DNA from: Dugong dugon
Taxonomy: Eukaryota > Chordata > Mammalia > Sirenia > Dugongidae
Direction: 5' to 3'
Assembly: GCA_030035585.1 (NCBI GenBank)
Contig: CM057464.1
Coordinates: forward strand, 80,894,919-80,958,918
Length of the DNA stretch: 64,000 nt
In this document: piece after piece, positions 34,690-47,754 of the stretch
Numbering within the stretch: the first letter of the stretch is position 1
Layout of the letters: the number at the start of each line of letters is the position of its first letter
Notes under the pieces: model-generated
Seen by the model: only the letters and a program-made list of their open reading frames with translations
What the model was told of the DNA's origin: nothing
The model's database searches: none
Program-made: the position numbers and the translations under genes

Positions 34690-35650
34690 TCCAGTACGTA
34701 GATCAAGAGGCAGTCATTCAAAAAGAACAAGGGGATACTCCGTGGTTTAAAATCAGGAAAGGTGCATGTCAGGGTTGTATCCTTTCACAGTACTTATTCA
34801 ACCTGTATACTGAGCAAATAATCAAAGAAAGCGGACTATATGAAGAAGAACAAGGTATCAGGATTGGAGGAAGATTCATTAACAACCAGCATTATGCAGA
34901 TGACCCAACCTTGCTTGCTGAAAATGAAGAGGTTTTGAAGCACTTACTGATGAAGATCAAAAACTATAGCCCTCAGTATGGATTGCACCTCAACATAAAG
35001 AAAACAAAAATCTTCACAACTGGACCAATGAACAACATCATGATAAACAGAGAAAAGATTGAAGTTGTCAAGGATTTCATTTTACTTGGATCCACAATCA
35101 ACGCCCATAGCAGCAGAAGTCAAGAAATCAGACAATGTATTGCACTGGGCAAATCTGCTGCAAAAGACCTCTTTAAAGTGTTGAAAAGCAAAGATATCAT
35201 TTTGAGGACTAAGGTATGCCTGACTCAAGGCATGGTATTTTTAATTGCCTCATATTCATGCAAAAGCTGGACAACGAATAAAGAAGGCCGAAGAAGAATT
35301 GATGCCTTAGAATAATGATGTTGGTGAAGAATATTGAATATACCATGGACTGTCTTGGAAGAAGTATAGCCAGACTGCTCCTCAGAAAAGAGGATGGAGA
35401 GATTCTGTCTTACATACTTTGGACATGTTAGCAGAAGGAACCAGTCCCTTGAGAAGGACATCATGCCTGTTAAAGTGGAAGATCAGCAAAAAAGAGGAAG
35501 ACCCTCAAAGTGATGGATTGATAGACTGGTTGCAACAATGGCTCAAGTATATCAATGATTGTGAAGATGGCCTAGGACCTGGCAGTGTTTTGGTCTGTCG
35601 TACATAGTGTGGCTATGTGTTGGAAGAGACTTAATGGCACTTAACAACAA
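34690..35650 (+). mobile_element. 5'-truncated RTE LINE with 12-bp TSD
   Basis: Flanked by the exact 12-bp repeat TATCCTGAAGTA at 34678-34689 and 35651-35662. It encodes the RT catalytic motif YADD (34893-34904) and downstream HLNIKKTKIFTTGPMNN, KDFILLGSTINAHSSRSQEI and KSAAKDLFKVLKSKD in one frame of 134 codons (34911-35315). The rest is frameshifted. It ends with the RTE tail GGCACTTAACAACAA. The short duplicated target and CAA-rich end are typical of RTE-clade LINEs. Confidence 0.9.
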
Positions 35651-35662
35651 TATCCTGAAGTA

Positions 35663-36920
35663 CTGAGGGATAATGTGGTTGACGGGATTTTTTTTTTTTT
35701 TTTTTTACATCTTGAGATTTTCAAAATTCCCAGAAAATGTCCTTTGAATATTTTAGAGTAAATGTATGGTAATACTCAGATGTGTGAAATTCTTCACATA
35801 CATCATGTCCTTAAGCTGTACTGATATGAAGTACACTTCAAGAGCAAAATGTTTACGCATTATTTATCAACCATCTGTCTGTTAATGTATTACACAATGT
35901 CTTCATTGGAAAGAAATAATTAGATTTGATATTATTATAATACTATGACACACTTGCTTAATAAATTTCACTTTGTGTTTTTAGTTTGAAAAGTTTTCCA
36001 TAACAAAATTACAAAGATATTTTTTCATATTTCTTTCAATTATGTTGCAATTTTAACTTTTCTTTGTAGGTCTCCAAACATATTTGAAGTCAGTTTTTAT
36101 ATAAAGTGTAAGGTTGTAATTCAGTTGCATTTATGGCCACATACTGATCCATTTCCCCAATACTATATCCTGAAAATCCCCGTTATTTCCCATAAAATTA
36201 TGGCCAAATTTCTCATATATTATGATCCCACATGTACATGAGAATCCTCAGAACCCTCTGTTGGCCCACTGTTTGTTCTCACAGAGGCTCCGTGTGGGCT
36301 TTGTAGCCTGTTTTACCAGACGGTACATTGTTCTTCCTTTTCAAACATGACTCAGCTATTTATTAAAAAAAAAAAAAAATTTTATACAGGCATTATAACA
36401 TATTGATAAGTTTCTAAATACCCTGCAATATATTTGGTATTTCACTGAATGCATAGATTAATTTGGTAAGAATCAGTATCTTGGTCAGTTTAAGACATAA
36501 TACCCAAGGTTATATTTCAATTTATTCAGAACATCTATTATTTTCTCATTTTATTGAACTTTAATACTATAATAGAATTTTTAAATAGAGAACAAACATC
36601 TTTTGTTAATTCTAATAATTTAGATATTTTTGTTATTATAGAAGGTTGTAGCTTACATTCCATAATAATTTCTAGTTGCTTTTGCTGATAGAAATAGAGT
36701 TCATTTTACATGAAGATCTTGTACCTTTATTATTAATAATGAGACAATGTCAAGAAGCCATAAATAGTACTGACAATTCAATTGCAAAAATGCCAAGATT
36801 TTCTGGATATTAAAGAAAAATTACCATAAACAAAGTTAAAAGAGAAACATTAGAAAAAAATCAATGCATATAGGAGACCAAAGGGTAACTTTCTTCATAA
36901 ATAAAAGTTTCTGCAAAACT
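35663..36920. other. AT-rich intronic DNA, no feature recognised
   Basis: An 18-base T-run at about 35689 and an A-run at 36365. No exon seen on either strand. Confidence 0.35.
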
Positions 36921-36927
36921 TTTTTTC

Positions 36928-37047
36928 ATTAACCTAATATTTATTGAGCCTTCCTATATTCTAGTTATTGCTATATTGCTATATTGCTATTGTTATATCA
37001 GTGAATAAAATATAAAGAAACTTTCCCTCATGAAGCTTACTTTTTAT
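36928..37047. mobile_element. Old LINE-type remnant (L2-like)
   Basis: TAATATTTATTGAGCCTTCC then a tandem TATTGCTATATTGCTATAT, GTGAATAAAATATAAAGAAA and CCTCATGAAGCTTAC, an order resembling the common mammalian 'tatttattgagc ... cctcatggagctta' repeat. Family and strand uncertain. Confidence 0.45.
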
Positions 37048-37049
37048 AT

Positions 37050-37550
37050 TTATAGCATCATTATTGAGATATAATTCACATAAAGTATAATTCATATATT
37101 TAGTGTACAGTCAATCGTGTTAATATACTCAGAGTTGTACAACCAACACCACAATGAATTTTAGAACACTTGTGTCATGCCAGAAAGAAACTCCTTACCC
37201 ATTAACAATCATTCTTCATTTCACTCATGTCCTCCACAGCCCTAAGCAACCACTCGTCTACTTTTTGTTGCTATAACACTTATCAAAGAGTGAACTTTAA
37301 CTCATGGCAACTCAATGATATTAGAGTAGAACTGTGCTCTATAGGGTTTTCAATAGATTATTTTTCATAAGTAGATCACCAGGCCTTTCTTCCAAGGCAC
37401 CTCTGGGGGACTCAAACTTACATCCTCTTGGTTAGCAGCTTAGCATTAACCATTTGCACCATCCAGGTAAAACTACTGCCTTCTAGTCTCCATTATTTCT
37501 GATGACAGATCTGCTGATTTTATTGGGTTCCCTTATAAGTTAAGAACTGC
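37050..37550 (-). mobile_element. Ancient L1 segment (left part), holding an AfroSINE
   Basis: CATTATTGAGATATAATTCA, TACTCAGAGTTGTACAACCA and CACCACAATGAATTTTAGAA (37060-37165) belong to a well-known ancient mammalian L1 segment. An AfroSINE in minus orientation occupies 37262-37468 (ACTCATGGCAACTCAATGAT to CCATTTGCACCATCCAGG). The old L1 probably resumes at 45144 on the far side of the younger L1. Confidence 0.55.
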
Positions 37551-38955
37551 TTCTTTCCTGGAGGTGGGGCCAAAATGGCAGAGTAGTTAGATGCTTCCAG
37601 TGGACCCTTTTACAACAAAGACCTGAAAAAACAAGTGATTCAATTATATATGGCAATCTGGGAGCCCTGAACATCAAAGGCAGACTTGAGGAACTGGACT
37701 GAGTGGCAGGGGGAGGGAGAGATGGTTCAGAAGCAATGAGGAGTTGCCAGACTTGAACTGGAGAGAGCCTGAGCCCTTCAGGCTTGATCACCGCAGGGGT
37801 GAGAGGTGAGGTAGGTAGGCATCGGTGCTTGGGAGGTGTATTCTGCATCAGGAAACACCCAGTCACTGAGAGTCTACTTGGCCCTGCAGAACCAGTGAGA
37901 AGCAGCCCTCGATGAAAGATAAGTACTTGCGTACAGCTTACCTCATGGATCAAAAACACCCCCCTTAGGGAAAAAACTTAATCCCATTTACCTCCCCGCT
38001 TCCTGCTTTGCACTGGGTCCTGGACCAGCTTCAGCAATTGTGGAGTCCCCCAGGCCAGAGCCATTCTCCCTAACTTGGAGAGTGAGCAAATTAACAAATG
38101 GGAGAAAATAAGCTGCCAGCTGCCCTAAGCCAGGAGCTCAGGGTAGGCACAGCTCCTTTGCCTAGGCACAGGCATAAGGGATCCATGGACTTTGAGTGCC
38201 TTTCCCCCTGCATAGACTTGTGTGGGCCCATCTCAACAATGTAGGCCCTCATTACCGCAGTATGACAAGGTATATCCCAGAACTCTAACTTCAACTGTTT
38301 CAGCTGTGAAGTGGCAGGTTCGTGAAATTTGACGCTGTTCTGCCCATTAAGCAGGGTCTTCACCTACCCACATCAGGGGCTTGAGGAGTGGTGGCTCCAC
38401 CCAGACCACCTAGCCACCTGTGATAGGGGCCCATGAAAAAAAGTGCCCCCCAGTTCTTACAGCCAACAGCATTAGGTGCTCATAGTCCAGCTACAAAATC
38501 CTTCTACCTACACGCTCTAGGGAACAGGGACACATCTTCCTCCTGGACACACGGAGGCGGCCAACAACCCCCTGCCTTGCTCAGAGTGTGTCCCCCTGCT
38601 GCAGCCAGATGCCTGTGCCTACACGAATCACCCATGTCTGTTTAGGACTGTAAGTGAGAGCCTATACCACACACTTGGTAGCTATCTATCTGGGCACCTG
38701 AGCTGAATCCATACAGAAGGAGCAGGCAGATTCCTGAGCTCACATACCTAGTAACAGATCTAACCACCTGGTGACAGGACATTAGAGATTCAAAGGTGCC
38801 AATAATCAAACTAGCTCATACGATCAGCCTATTTGGGCATATCAGAACAAAACAAAAACTAGGACACAGTAAGCAAACATAAAATACATAAATATGATAA
38901 CTTATTGATGTCTCGGAGACAATATTCAATATCAAATCACATAAAGAGGTAGTCC

Positions 38956-39870
38956 ATGATGGCTTCAGCAAGTTCCCAAAATAAAGAATCAAGAAATTTT
39001 CCAGAGGAGGACAATTTCTTGGAACTACTGGAGGCAGAATACAAAAGATTTATATACAGAACTCTTCAAGAAATTAAGAAGGAAATTAAGCAAAACGCAG
39101 AACACGCAATACAGGAAATTAAAGACATTAGAGAAGAGCATAATGACAAATTTAACAGGCTGCAAGAATCCACAGAGAGACAGCAATCAGGAATCCAGAA
39201 GATTAACAATAAAATTTCAGAGTTAGACAACTCACTAGAAAGTCCTAGGAGTAGAATTGATGCAACGGAAGTCAGAATTAGTGAGACTGAAGATAAAGCA
39301 CTTGACACCAGTTTATTTGAGGAAAAATCAGATAAAAGGATTTAAAAAAATGAAGAAACCCTAAGAATTATCTGGGACTCTATCAAGAAGAATAACCTAT
39401 GAGTGATTGGAGCACCAGAACAGGGAGGGATAAAAGAAAATACAGAGAGAATTGTTGAAGACTTGTTGGCAGAAAACTTCCCTGATATCGTGAAAGATGA
39501 TAAGATATCTATTCAAGGTGTTCACTGAAACCCACATAAGGTAGATCCCAAAAGAAAGTCACCAAGACATATTATAATCAAACTTGCCAAAACCAAAGAA
39601 AAAGAGAATTTTAACAGCAGCTAAGGATAAATGAAAAGTCATCTACAAAGGGGAGTCAACAAGAATAAGCTTGGTCTACTCAGCAGAAACCATGCAGGCA
39701 AGAAGGCGATGGGATGACATATATAAAGCCTTGAAGGAAAAAATAAATAAAACTGCCAGCCAAGAATTATATATCCAGCAAAACTGTCTCTCAAATATGA
39801 TGGTGAAATTGGGGCATTTCCAGATAAACGGAAGTTTTGGTAATTTGCAAAAACCAAACTAAAATTACAA
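38956..39870 (+). pseudogene. L1 ORF1 of the full-length copy, disrupted
   Basis: Starts MMASASSQNKESRNFPEEDN and continues through a long coiled coil (residues about 25-125, heptads with Leu, Ile, Glu and Lys). TAA at 39343-39345 ends the first frame at 129 codons, where the RNA-binding part should begin. The following sequence still encodes recognisable ORF1 blocks (a 'yesterday' stop in NL-stop-VIG near 39400, SAETMQARRRWDDIYKALKE near 39680) to about 39870. The full protein would be about 300 residues. ORF1p coats L1 RNA in the cytoplasm; this one could yield only a trimerisation segment. Confidence 0.85.
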
Positions 39871-40383
39871 GAAATACTGAAGAGAATCATCTGGTTAGAA
39901 AATCAGTAACATCAAATAATAATCCAAGACTAGAACACAGGACAAAGCAAACAGATATCAACCCAGAAAGGAAGTCACAAAAGTAAATCAAAACTAAAAC
40001 ACTGAAAATAGGGAAACAGATGTCAATATGTAAAAGATGACAACGACAAAACCAAAAAGAGGGACTTAAAAAATGTAGACATAGATTTTTCATATGGAGA
40101 GAAAGTCAAGGCAAAGTAAACAAATAAAAGACTTTTATAAACTTAGAAATATAGGAGTAAATGCTAATCAACCACAAAGGAAACTAACAATCCTCTAAGT
40201 CAAAATAAAAAAAAACTAGAAAAATATACTTAGCAAACACAAAACAACAATAAAAAAGACGAAAAGAAAATATAAACAAAAAAATGACTCAGCACAAAAA
40301 ATTAAGTGGAACAAAGAAACTGTGAACAACACACAAAAAAAGACATCAAAATAACAGCACTAAACTAGAACCTATCAGTAACT

Positions 40384-43300
40384 ATGCTTAATGTAAAAGG
40401 ACTAAATGCACCAATAAGGAGACAGAGAGTGACAGATTGGATTAAAAAAATGATCCTTTTATATGCTGCCTGCAAGAGACACACCTTAGACTTAAAAACC
40501 CAAACAAACTAAAACTCAAAGGATGGAAAAAAATATATCAAGCAAACAACACTCAGAAAAGAGCCGGAGTACCAATATTAATCTCTGAAAAAATAGTCGT
40601 TAAAGTAAAATCCACCACAAAGGATAAGGAAGGACACTATATAATGATTAAAGGGTCAATACACCAGGAGGACATAACTATAATAAATATTTACACAACC
40701 AATGACAGGGCTCCAAGATACAAAAAACAAAGTCTAACAGCACTGAAAAGAGAGATAGACAGTTCCACAATAGTAACAGGAGACTTCAACACACCCTTCC
40801 GGTGAAGGACAGAACATCCAGAAATAAGCTCAACAAAGACATGGAAGAGCTAAATGATACAATCAACCAACTTGCTCTCATAGACATAAATCGAACTCTG
40901 CACCCAACAGCAGCCAAGTATACTTTCTTTTCCAATGCACATGGAACATTCTCCAGAAAGAGCACATATTAGCCCATAAAGCAAGCCTTAACAAAATCCA
41001 AAACATTGAAATATTACAAAGCATCTTTTCTGACTATAAAGTCATAAAACTAGAAATTAACAACAGAAAAAGTAAAGAAAAAAATCAAACAAATCGAAAC
41101 TAAACAATACTTTGCTCAAAAACTACTGGGTTATAGAAGAAATTAAGGATGGAATAAAAAAATTCATAGACTCAAATGAGAATGAAAACACATCCTACCA
41201 GAACCTTTGGGACACAGCAAAAGCAGTGCTCAGAAGTCAGTTTACAGCAATAATTGCACACATACAAAAAAAAAGAAAGGGCCATAATCAAAACATTAAC
41301 CCTACAACTGGAACAAGTAGAAAGAGAGCAGCAAAAGAAGCCCCCAGGCGCCAGAAGAAAGCAAAATGGTAAGAATTAGAGCAGAATTAAATGAAATAGA
41401 GAATAGAAAATCAATTGAAAGAGTTAAGAAGACCATAAGCTGGTTCTTTGAAAAGAGCAACAAAATTGATAATCCATTGGCCAAACTGACAAAAGAAAAA
41501 CAGGAGAGGAAGCAGATAACCCATATAAGAAATGAGACGGGTTATATCACAACAGACCAAACTGAAATTAAAAGAATCATAACAGAATACTATGAAAAAC
41601 TGTACTCTTAACAAATTTGAAAACCTAGAGGAAATGGACAAATTTCGAGAAACTCACTACCTACCTAAACTAACACAAACAGACATAGGACAACTAAATA
41701 AACCCATAACAAAAGAAGAGACTGAAAAGGCAATTAAAAAACTCCGAAAAAAAAAGCCCTGGCCCAGATGGCTTCACTGGAGAATTCTCCCAAACTTTCA
41801 AAGAGTTAACACCACTACTACTAAAGGTATTTCAGAGCATAGAAAAGGATTGAATACTCCCAAACTCATTCTATGAAGCCAGCATAACCCTGATATCAAA
41901 ACCAGGTAAAGACATCACAAAAAAAAAAAAAAAAGAAAATTATAGACCTATATCCCTCATGAACATTGACACAAAAATCCTCAACAAAATTCTAGCCAAT
42001 AGAATTCAGCAACATATCAAAAAAATAATTCACCAGGATCAAGTGGGATTTATACCAGACACGCAGGATGGTTCAACTTTACAAAAACAATCAATGTAAT
42101 CCATCACATCAATAAAACAAAAGACAAGACCCACATGATCTTATCAATCAATTCAGAAAAGGCATTTGACAAAGTCCAACACCCATTCATGATAAAAACT
42201 CTCAACAAAATAGGAAAAGAAGGGAAATTCCTCAGTATAATTAAGGGCATTTATACAAAGCCAACAGCCAACATCATCCTAAATGGAGAAACTTTGAAAA
42301 CATTCCCTTTGAGAACGGGAACCAGACAAGGATGCTGTTTATCACTACTCTTATTCAGTATTGTGCTGGAGGTCTTAGCCAGAGCATTTAGGCTAGAAAA
42401 AGAAATAAAGGGCATCCATATTGGTAGGGAAGAGTATCAGAGTATCTCTATTTGCAGATTACATGATTTTATACACAGAAAACCCCAAAGAATCCACAAG
42501 AAAACTACTGGAACTAATAGAAGATTTCAGCAAAGTGTCAGGATACAAGGTAAACATACAAAAATCAGTTGGATTCCTTTACACCAACAAAAAGAACCTT
42601 GAAGAGGAAATCACCAAATCAATACCATTTACAATAGCCCCAAAGAAGATACAATACTCAGGAATAAACCTAACCAAAGATGTAACAGACATATAAAAGG
42701 AAAACTATAAGACACTACTGCAAGAAACCAAAAGAGACCTGCATAATTGGAAAAACATACCTTGCTCATGGATAGGAAGAGTCAACATTGTGAAAATGTC
42801 AATTCTACCCAAAGCAATCTACAGATACAATGCAATCCCAATTCAAATTCCACCAGCATTTTTTAATGAGATGGAGAAGCAAATCACCAACTTCATATGG
42901 AAAGGGAAGAGGCCTAGAATAAGCAAAGGATTACTCAAGAAGAACAAAGTGGGAGGCCACATACTACCTGATTTTCGAAACTATTACACCGCCATGGTAG
43001 TGAAAACAGCCTGGTAGTGTACAACAACAGATACATAGACAAATGGAACAGAATTGCAATCCAGACATAAATTCATCCACCTATGAGCAGCTGATATTTG
43101 ACAAAGGCCCGAAGTCCATTAATTGGGTAAAAGACAGTCTCTTTAACAAATGGTGCTGGCATAACCAGATATCTACAAGCAAAAAACTGAAACAAGTCCC
43201 ATACCTTACCACATGCACAAAAACTAACTCAAAATGGATCAAAGAGTTAAATATAAAATCGAAAATGATAAAAATAATGGAAGAAAAAATAGAGACAATG

Positions 43301-44120
43301 CTAGGAACCCTAATTCATGGCATAAACACAATACAAACCATAAGTATCAATGCACAAGCACTAGAAGGAAGAAGAAAAATGCGAGTTCCTAACAATCAAA
43401 CACTTACGCTCATCAAAAGACTTCACCAAAAGAGTAAAAAGATAACCTACGGACTGGGAAAAAAATTTTGGCTATGACAATTCTGATCCGCATCTAATCT
43501 CTAAAATCTGCAAAATACTGCAAAACCTCAACAACAAAAGACAAATAACCCAGTTAAAAAATGGGCAAAGGATATGAACAGGCACTTCACCAAAGAAGAT
43601 ATTCAGGCAGCTAACAGACACATCAAGAAATGCTCATGATCATTGGCCATTAGAGAAATGCAGATCAAAACTACAATGAGATATCATCTCACACCAACAA
43701 GGCTGGTATTATTCCAAGAAACACAAAATAATAAATGCTAGAGAGGTTGTGGAGAGACTAGAACACTTATACATTGTTGGTGGGAATGTAAAATGGTACA
43801 ACCACTTTGGAAATCGATTTGGTGCTTCCTTAAAAAGCTAGAAACAGAAGTACCATACGATCCAGCTATCCCACTCCTTGGAATATATCCTATAGAAATA
43901 AGAGACGTCACACAAATAGATATGTGCACACCCTTGTTCATTGCCGCACTGTTCACAATAGCAAAAAGATGGAAACAACCTAGGTGCCCATCAATGGACG
44001 AATGACTAAACAAATTATGGTATATCCACACGATGGAATACTACTCAATGATAAAGAACTACGATGAAGCCGTAAAATATCTTATAACATGCAGGAAGCT
44101 GGAGGTCATTATTTCTGAGT
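40384..44120 (+). pseudogene. L1 ORF2 (endonuclease and reverse transcriptase), disrupted
   Basis: Order of domains is preserved but spread over several frames. The endonuclease part lies at 40384-41090 (GDFNTP-type block near 40786). Then come SWFFEKSNKIDNPLAKL (41366-41611 frame), the RT fingers ([17 protein letters not shown] near 41960), [16 protein letters not shown] (42135 on), GTRQGCCLS, and the catalytic segment [14 protein letters not shown] at about 42445. The consensus FADD is FADY here: the second catalytic Asp is Tyr (TAC, 42460-42462). The C-terminal region includes PLLGIYPIEIRDVTQIDM and FIAALFTIAKRWKQPRCP (43793-44005). Frameshifts occur near 41360, 41590, 42420, 43020 and 43480. 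Confidence 0.9.
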
Positions 44121-45143
44121 GAATTTAGTCAGTCACAAAAGGACAAATATTGTACAAGGCCACTACTATAAGAACTCAAGAAAAGGTTAAAACACAGAAG
44201 AAAACATTCTTTGATGGTTACGAGGGTGGGGAGGGAGGGTGAGGGTTATTTACTAACTAGATAGTAGATAAGAATGATATTAAGTGAAGGGAAGGACAGT
44301 ACACACTACAGGGAAAGTCAGCACAACTGGACTAAACCAAAGCTAAGAAGTTTCTTGAATACAATGAAACACTTTGAGGGACAGAGTAGCAGGGGTAGGG
44401 GTCTGGGGACCATGCTTTCAGGGGACATCTCGGTCAATTGGCATAACAAAGCTTATTAAGAAAATGTTCTGCATCCTCCTTTGGTGTGCAGCATCTGGGG
44501 TCTTAAAAACTTGCAAGCAGCCATCTAAGATGCATCAATTGGTCCCAACTACCTGAAAAAAAGGAGAATGAAGAACACCAAAGATACAAGTTAAGTATTA
44601 TCCCAAGAGATAGAAAGTCCACATAAACCAGAGACTTCATCAGCCTGAGACCAGAAGAACTAGATGGTGCCCAGCTACCACCAATGACCGCCCTGACAGG
44701 GATCGCAACAGAGAGTCTCAGATGGAGGAGGAGATAGATGGGGTGCAGAACTCAAATTCTAGTGAGAAGACCAGACTTAATGCTCTGACTGAGACTGGAG
44801 GAACCCCAGAAAGCATGGTCCCTGGATTCTCTATCAGCCTAGAACTAAAACAGTTTCCAAGGCCAACTCTTCAGACAGGGATTGGACTGGACTGTGGGAC
44901 ATAAAGTGATACTCGTGAGGAGCATGCCTCTTAGGTCAAGTAGACACAAGAGACTAAATGGGCCGCTTCTGTCCAGAGGTGAGATGGGAAGGCAGAGAGG
45001 GTTAGGAGCTGGTTGAATGGACATGGGGAATCAAGGCTGGAAAGAAGTGTGCTGTCACAGTATGGGGAGAGCAATTAGAGTCACATAACAATGTATACAT
45101 AAATTTTTGTATAGAAAAAATAAAAAAAATTGCTTCTTTCCTG

Positions 45144-47100
45144 TTTTTTTTCAATAGGTATCTTTCTCTTTGAGTTTCAACATTTTAACAATTATGTGTC
45201 TGGTCATGCATCTCTATGTGTTTATCCTGCTTACAGTTCACTGAAGTTCTTTCATCCAATGTGAGACATTTTAAGCCATTATTTTTCAAATAATTGTTTG
45301 CTTTCTTCTCTCTTTCCTCTCCCTGGTACTTCCACTATAAATATGTTGCTGTGCATAATGGTGTCCCACATATGTCTGAGGCAATGTTCATTCTTCTTCT
45401 TTCTTTTTTTCACTCTGTTCTTCAGATTACTTAATTTCTATTGACCTATCTTCAAGTCTGCTGAAAATTTTTCTACCAGTTCAAAACTGCAGTTGAGTAC
45501 CTGTAGTAAATTTTAGAATTTTTTTCTTAACTCCAGCATTTTCATCTTTTTTTTTAAATCATTTCTATCTTTTTATTCATACTCTCTATTTGATAAGACA
45601 CTTTCTTCATTTTGTTTTAATAATTTAATCAGAGTTTCCTTTGGGTCTTTGCACATATTTACAATGGCTGATTGGAATTTTTTGTCTCTTAAATATAACA
45701 TGTGTGTCCTCTGAAAGGCAGTTTCTTTTGCCTGTTTGTTCCCTCTGTATATTGGTCACATTTTGCTGTTTCTTTGCCTGATTCTTAATTTTGTTGTTGT
45801 TGTTGAACACTGGACATCTTAGATAATATATTGTAGCAACTGTGTATACTGATGCCTCTCTAAAGATTTTTATACATATAGTTCACTTGTTTATCTTTGA
45901 GTGATTTGGCTGTACTATTTTAGTAAAGTTTATTTCTCCCTTATTCTGAACCCACTTGATCTTACTCCTCAGAGTGTGCAGTGTTGAACACGTGTGTAGT
46001 CACCCTTGGATGACTCTTCTCTTTGGCTCTCTTTAGCTGTCTCTTTCCTGATCTCTTTTTTAATCTGTCTTCCATCTGTTGTTATCACACCCAGTGTTTT
46101 GCTACTCTAATTACTCTGTTCTTTTTTTGTAATTCCCTGGGGCTTACATTGCTCCAAATCTGATCCAAAAAAATTCAAGTGCTATTTCAGAGGTAGTCTT
46201 TGGGGCCTTTGGGGCCAGTCTTTGAGATTTGTTCTGATCCCTGGAGGGCTCTTCTTGCTGTTTCCTTCCTTTGTTCTTTGTGGTAAACTCTGTGGCATAA
46301 AGTTTAGCTTGTGGCCTTCGTGGAACTACCAGCCTCATCGTAATTGTTTACTACCTACATCTCTCTCTCCCTGTCTTTTTTTTAAAGTATATTTATGCCT
46401 AAACTTCTCCACGTTCTGTTCTAAATAAAGTCAGTTACTTTGGGTAAAGCATCAGAGATTTTGATTCCTATGGCTTGTGTCTCCTCAGGGCAAAATCTCT
46501 GAACCACTGCTCTGTAGCTGGTGGAAGAGACAGTGACCCAATTCTCTTGGAGTGACATCACTGCTCACTGTGCAGGAGAAGTTGCCCATAGTCTTCTCAC
46601 AGTGCCTCTCTTGATTTGGAAGCTTCAACCTACAGATAAGCTAGCAGAGCCAGGAGCAGAGCCTCTGCACATGGATTGGGGACTGGGTGTAGGAAGGGAG
46701 TCCCTGTCACTACTGGCTATACTTGCTAGGATTTTAGCCTGTCAAACACAGAGCTGGGGAAGATAAAAAGAACAAGCGGCCTGATTCTTCTAGAGAGTTG
46801 CTGTAGCCCTTGACTGGGAGTTGGGAGAGACAGAGTACCATCTTCTTGTTCATACTTACCTTGAAGGGCTCTTCATCACAGTGAAAGGGGGGGTAGGCAG
46901 AGCAAGGGAACAGAAAATGGCTCAAGTGACACCTGCTCCTTCTCTTAGTGAGATTTAGTAGATTTTCTAGCATAAATATTTCTTCATTTACTGTAAGCTA
47001 GGAGCAGGTTCTCAGAGCTCCTCATGTTTTTAGTTCAGAAGTCATTAATTCTGAAGCTTAAATTCATAACATTGATACGTAAAGGTTTAATTTTCAATTA
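45144..47100 (-). mobile_element. Ancient L1 segment (right part), diverged
   Basis: Continues the old L1 interrupted at 37560. T-rich with GTTGTTGTTGAACACTGGAC (45797-45816) and TAGATAATATATTGTAGCAA, blocks known from antisense ancient L1 copies. Further on, TGACACCTGCTCCTTCTCTT and GATTTTCTAGCATAAATATT (about 46927-46980) fit the same family. Family name and extent uncertain; no coding frame. Confidence 0.5.
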
Positions 47101-47127
47101 CAATTTTCCAGAACCTATATAGCTATG

Positions 47128-47744
47128 TATCCTTCAGGGTTATCCAGTTAAACAGAATAAATAGGATATTTTATATTTATATGTATATTTATGTTTATGT
47201 AAGGGAAGTGACTTATGATTGTGGGGACTGACAAATCCATCAGCCATAGGGCAGGCTAGCAGGCTGAAAACTCAGACAATATTTCTGTGTTACAGTTTTC
47301 AGGTAGAATTCCTTCTTTTCTTGGAAACCTCAATATTTGCTCTCAAGACCTTCAACTGATTGGATGAAGTCCACTTACATTGTCAAGGGTAGTCCCTTTT
47401 ACTTAAAAACCAACCCATTGCTGTTGAGTCTATTTCAACTCATAAAGATCCTATAGGACAGAATAGAACTGTCCCACAGGGTTTCCAAGGCTGTAAATGT
47501 TTGTGGAAGCAGACTGCCACATTTTTCTCCCACGGAGGAGTGGCTGGGGAGTTCAAACCACCAACCTTTCAGTTAACAGCCGAGCACTCATACCCTGTGA
47601 CAGGGCTCCTTCTTTTACTTAGAGTCAACTATAAATTTTAATCACATCTACAAACTATCTTCATAGCTACATCTAGATTACTGTTTTCCCAAGCAACTGG
47701 ACACTGTAACCTAGCCAAGTTGGTAAAGAAAAGTAACCATCATA
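47128..47744 (-). mobile_element. Old LTR-like repeat, antisense, interrupted by a SINE
   Basis: Begins GTATCCTTCAGGGTTATCCA with AAACAGAATAAATAGGATAT and ends CCAAGTTGGTAAAGAAAAGT then AACCATCA, the mirror of the element at 60581-61099. Split at 47405 by the AfroSINE. Confidence 0.55.
47406..47611 (-). mobile_element. AfroSINE, near full length, with TSD
   Basis: Reads on the minus strand from AAGGAGCCCTGTCACAGGGT to TGAGTCTATTTCAACTCATA-type tail, including the long-variant block GGAAGCAGACTGCCACATTT on the plus strand. The exact 10-bp repeat CTTTTACTTA at 47396-47405 and 47612-47621 flanks it. Confidence 0.9.
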
Positions 47745-47754
47745 AGCTAAAACC

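Larger units (their letters stand above)
37561..45130 (+). mobile_element. Full-length L1, about 7.57 kb, inactive, with 13-bp TSD
   Basis: Bounded by the exact 13-bp repeat TGCTTCTTTCCTG at 37548-37560 and 45131-45143. Layout: 5' UTR 37561-38955 (starts GAGGTGGGGCCAAAATGGCA), ORF1 38956 to about 39870, an inter-ORF region, ORF2 about 40384-44120, then a 3' UTR of about 1 kb to an A-rich end. Both ORFs are broken, so the copy cannot move itself. It inserted into an older L1. Confidence 0.95.

Noticed and set aside
37540-37959. 139-codon minus-strand frame
   Set aside because: It overlaps the L1 target duplication and 5' UTR, so it cannot be an independent gene.
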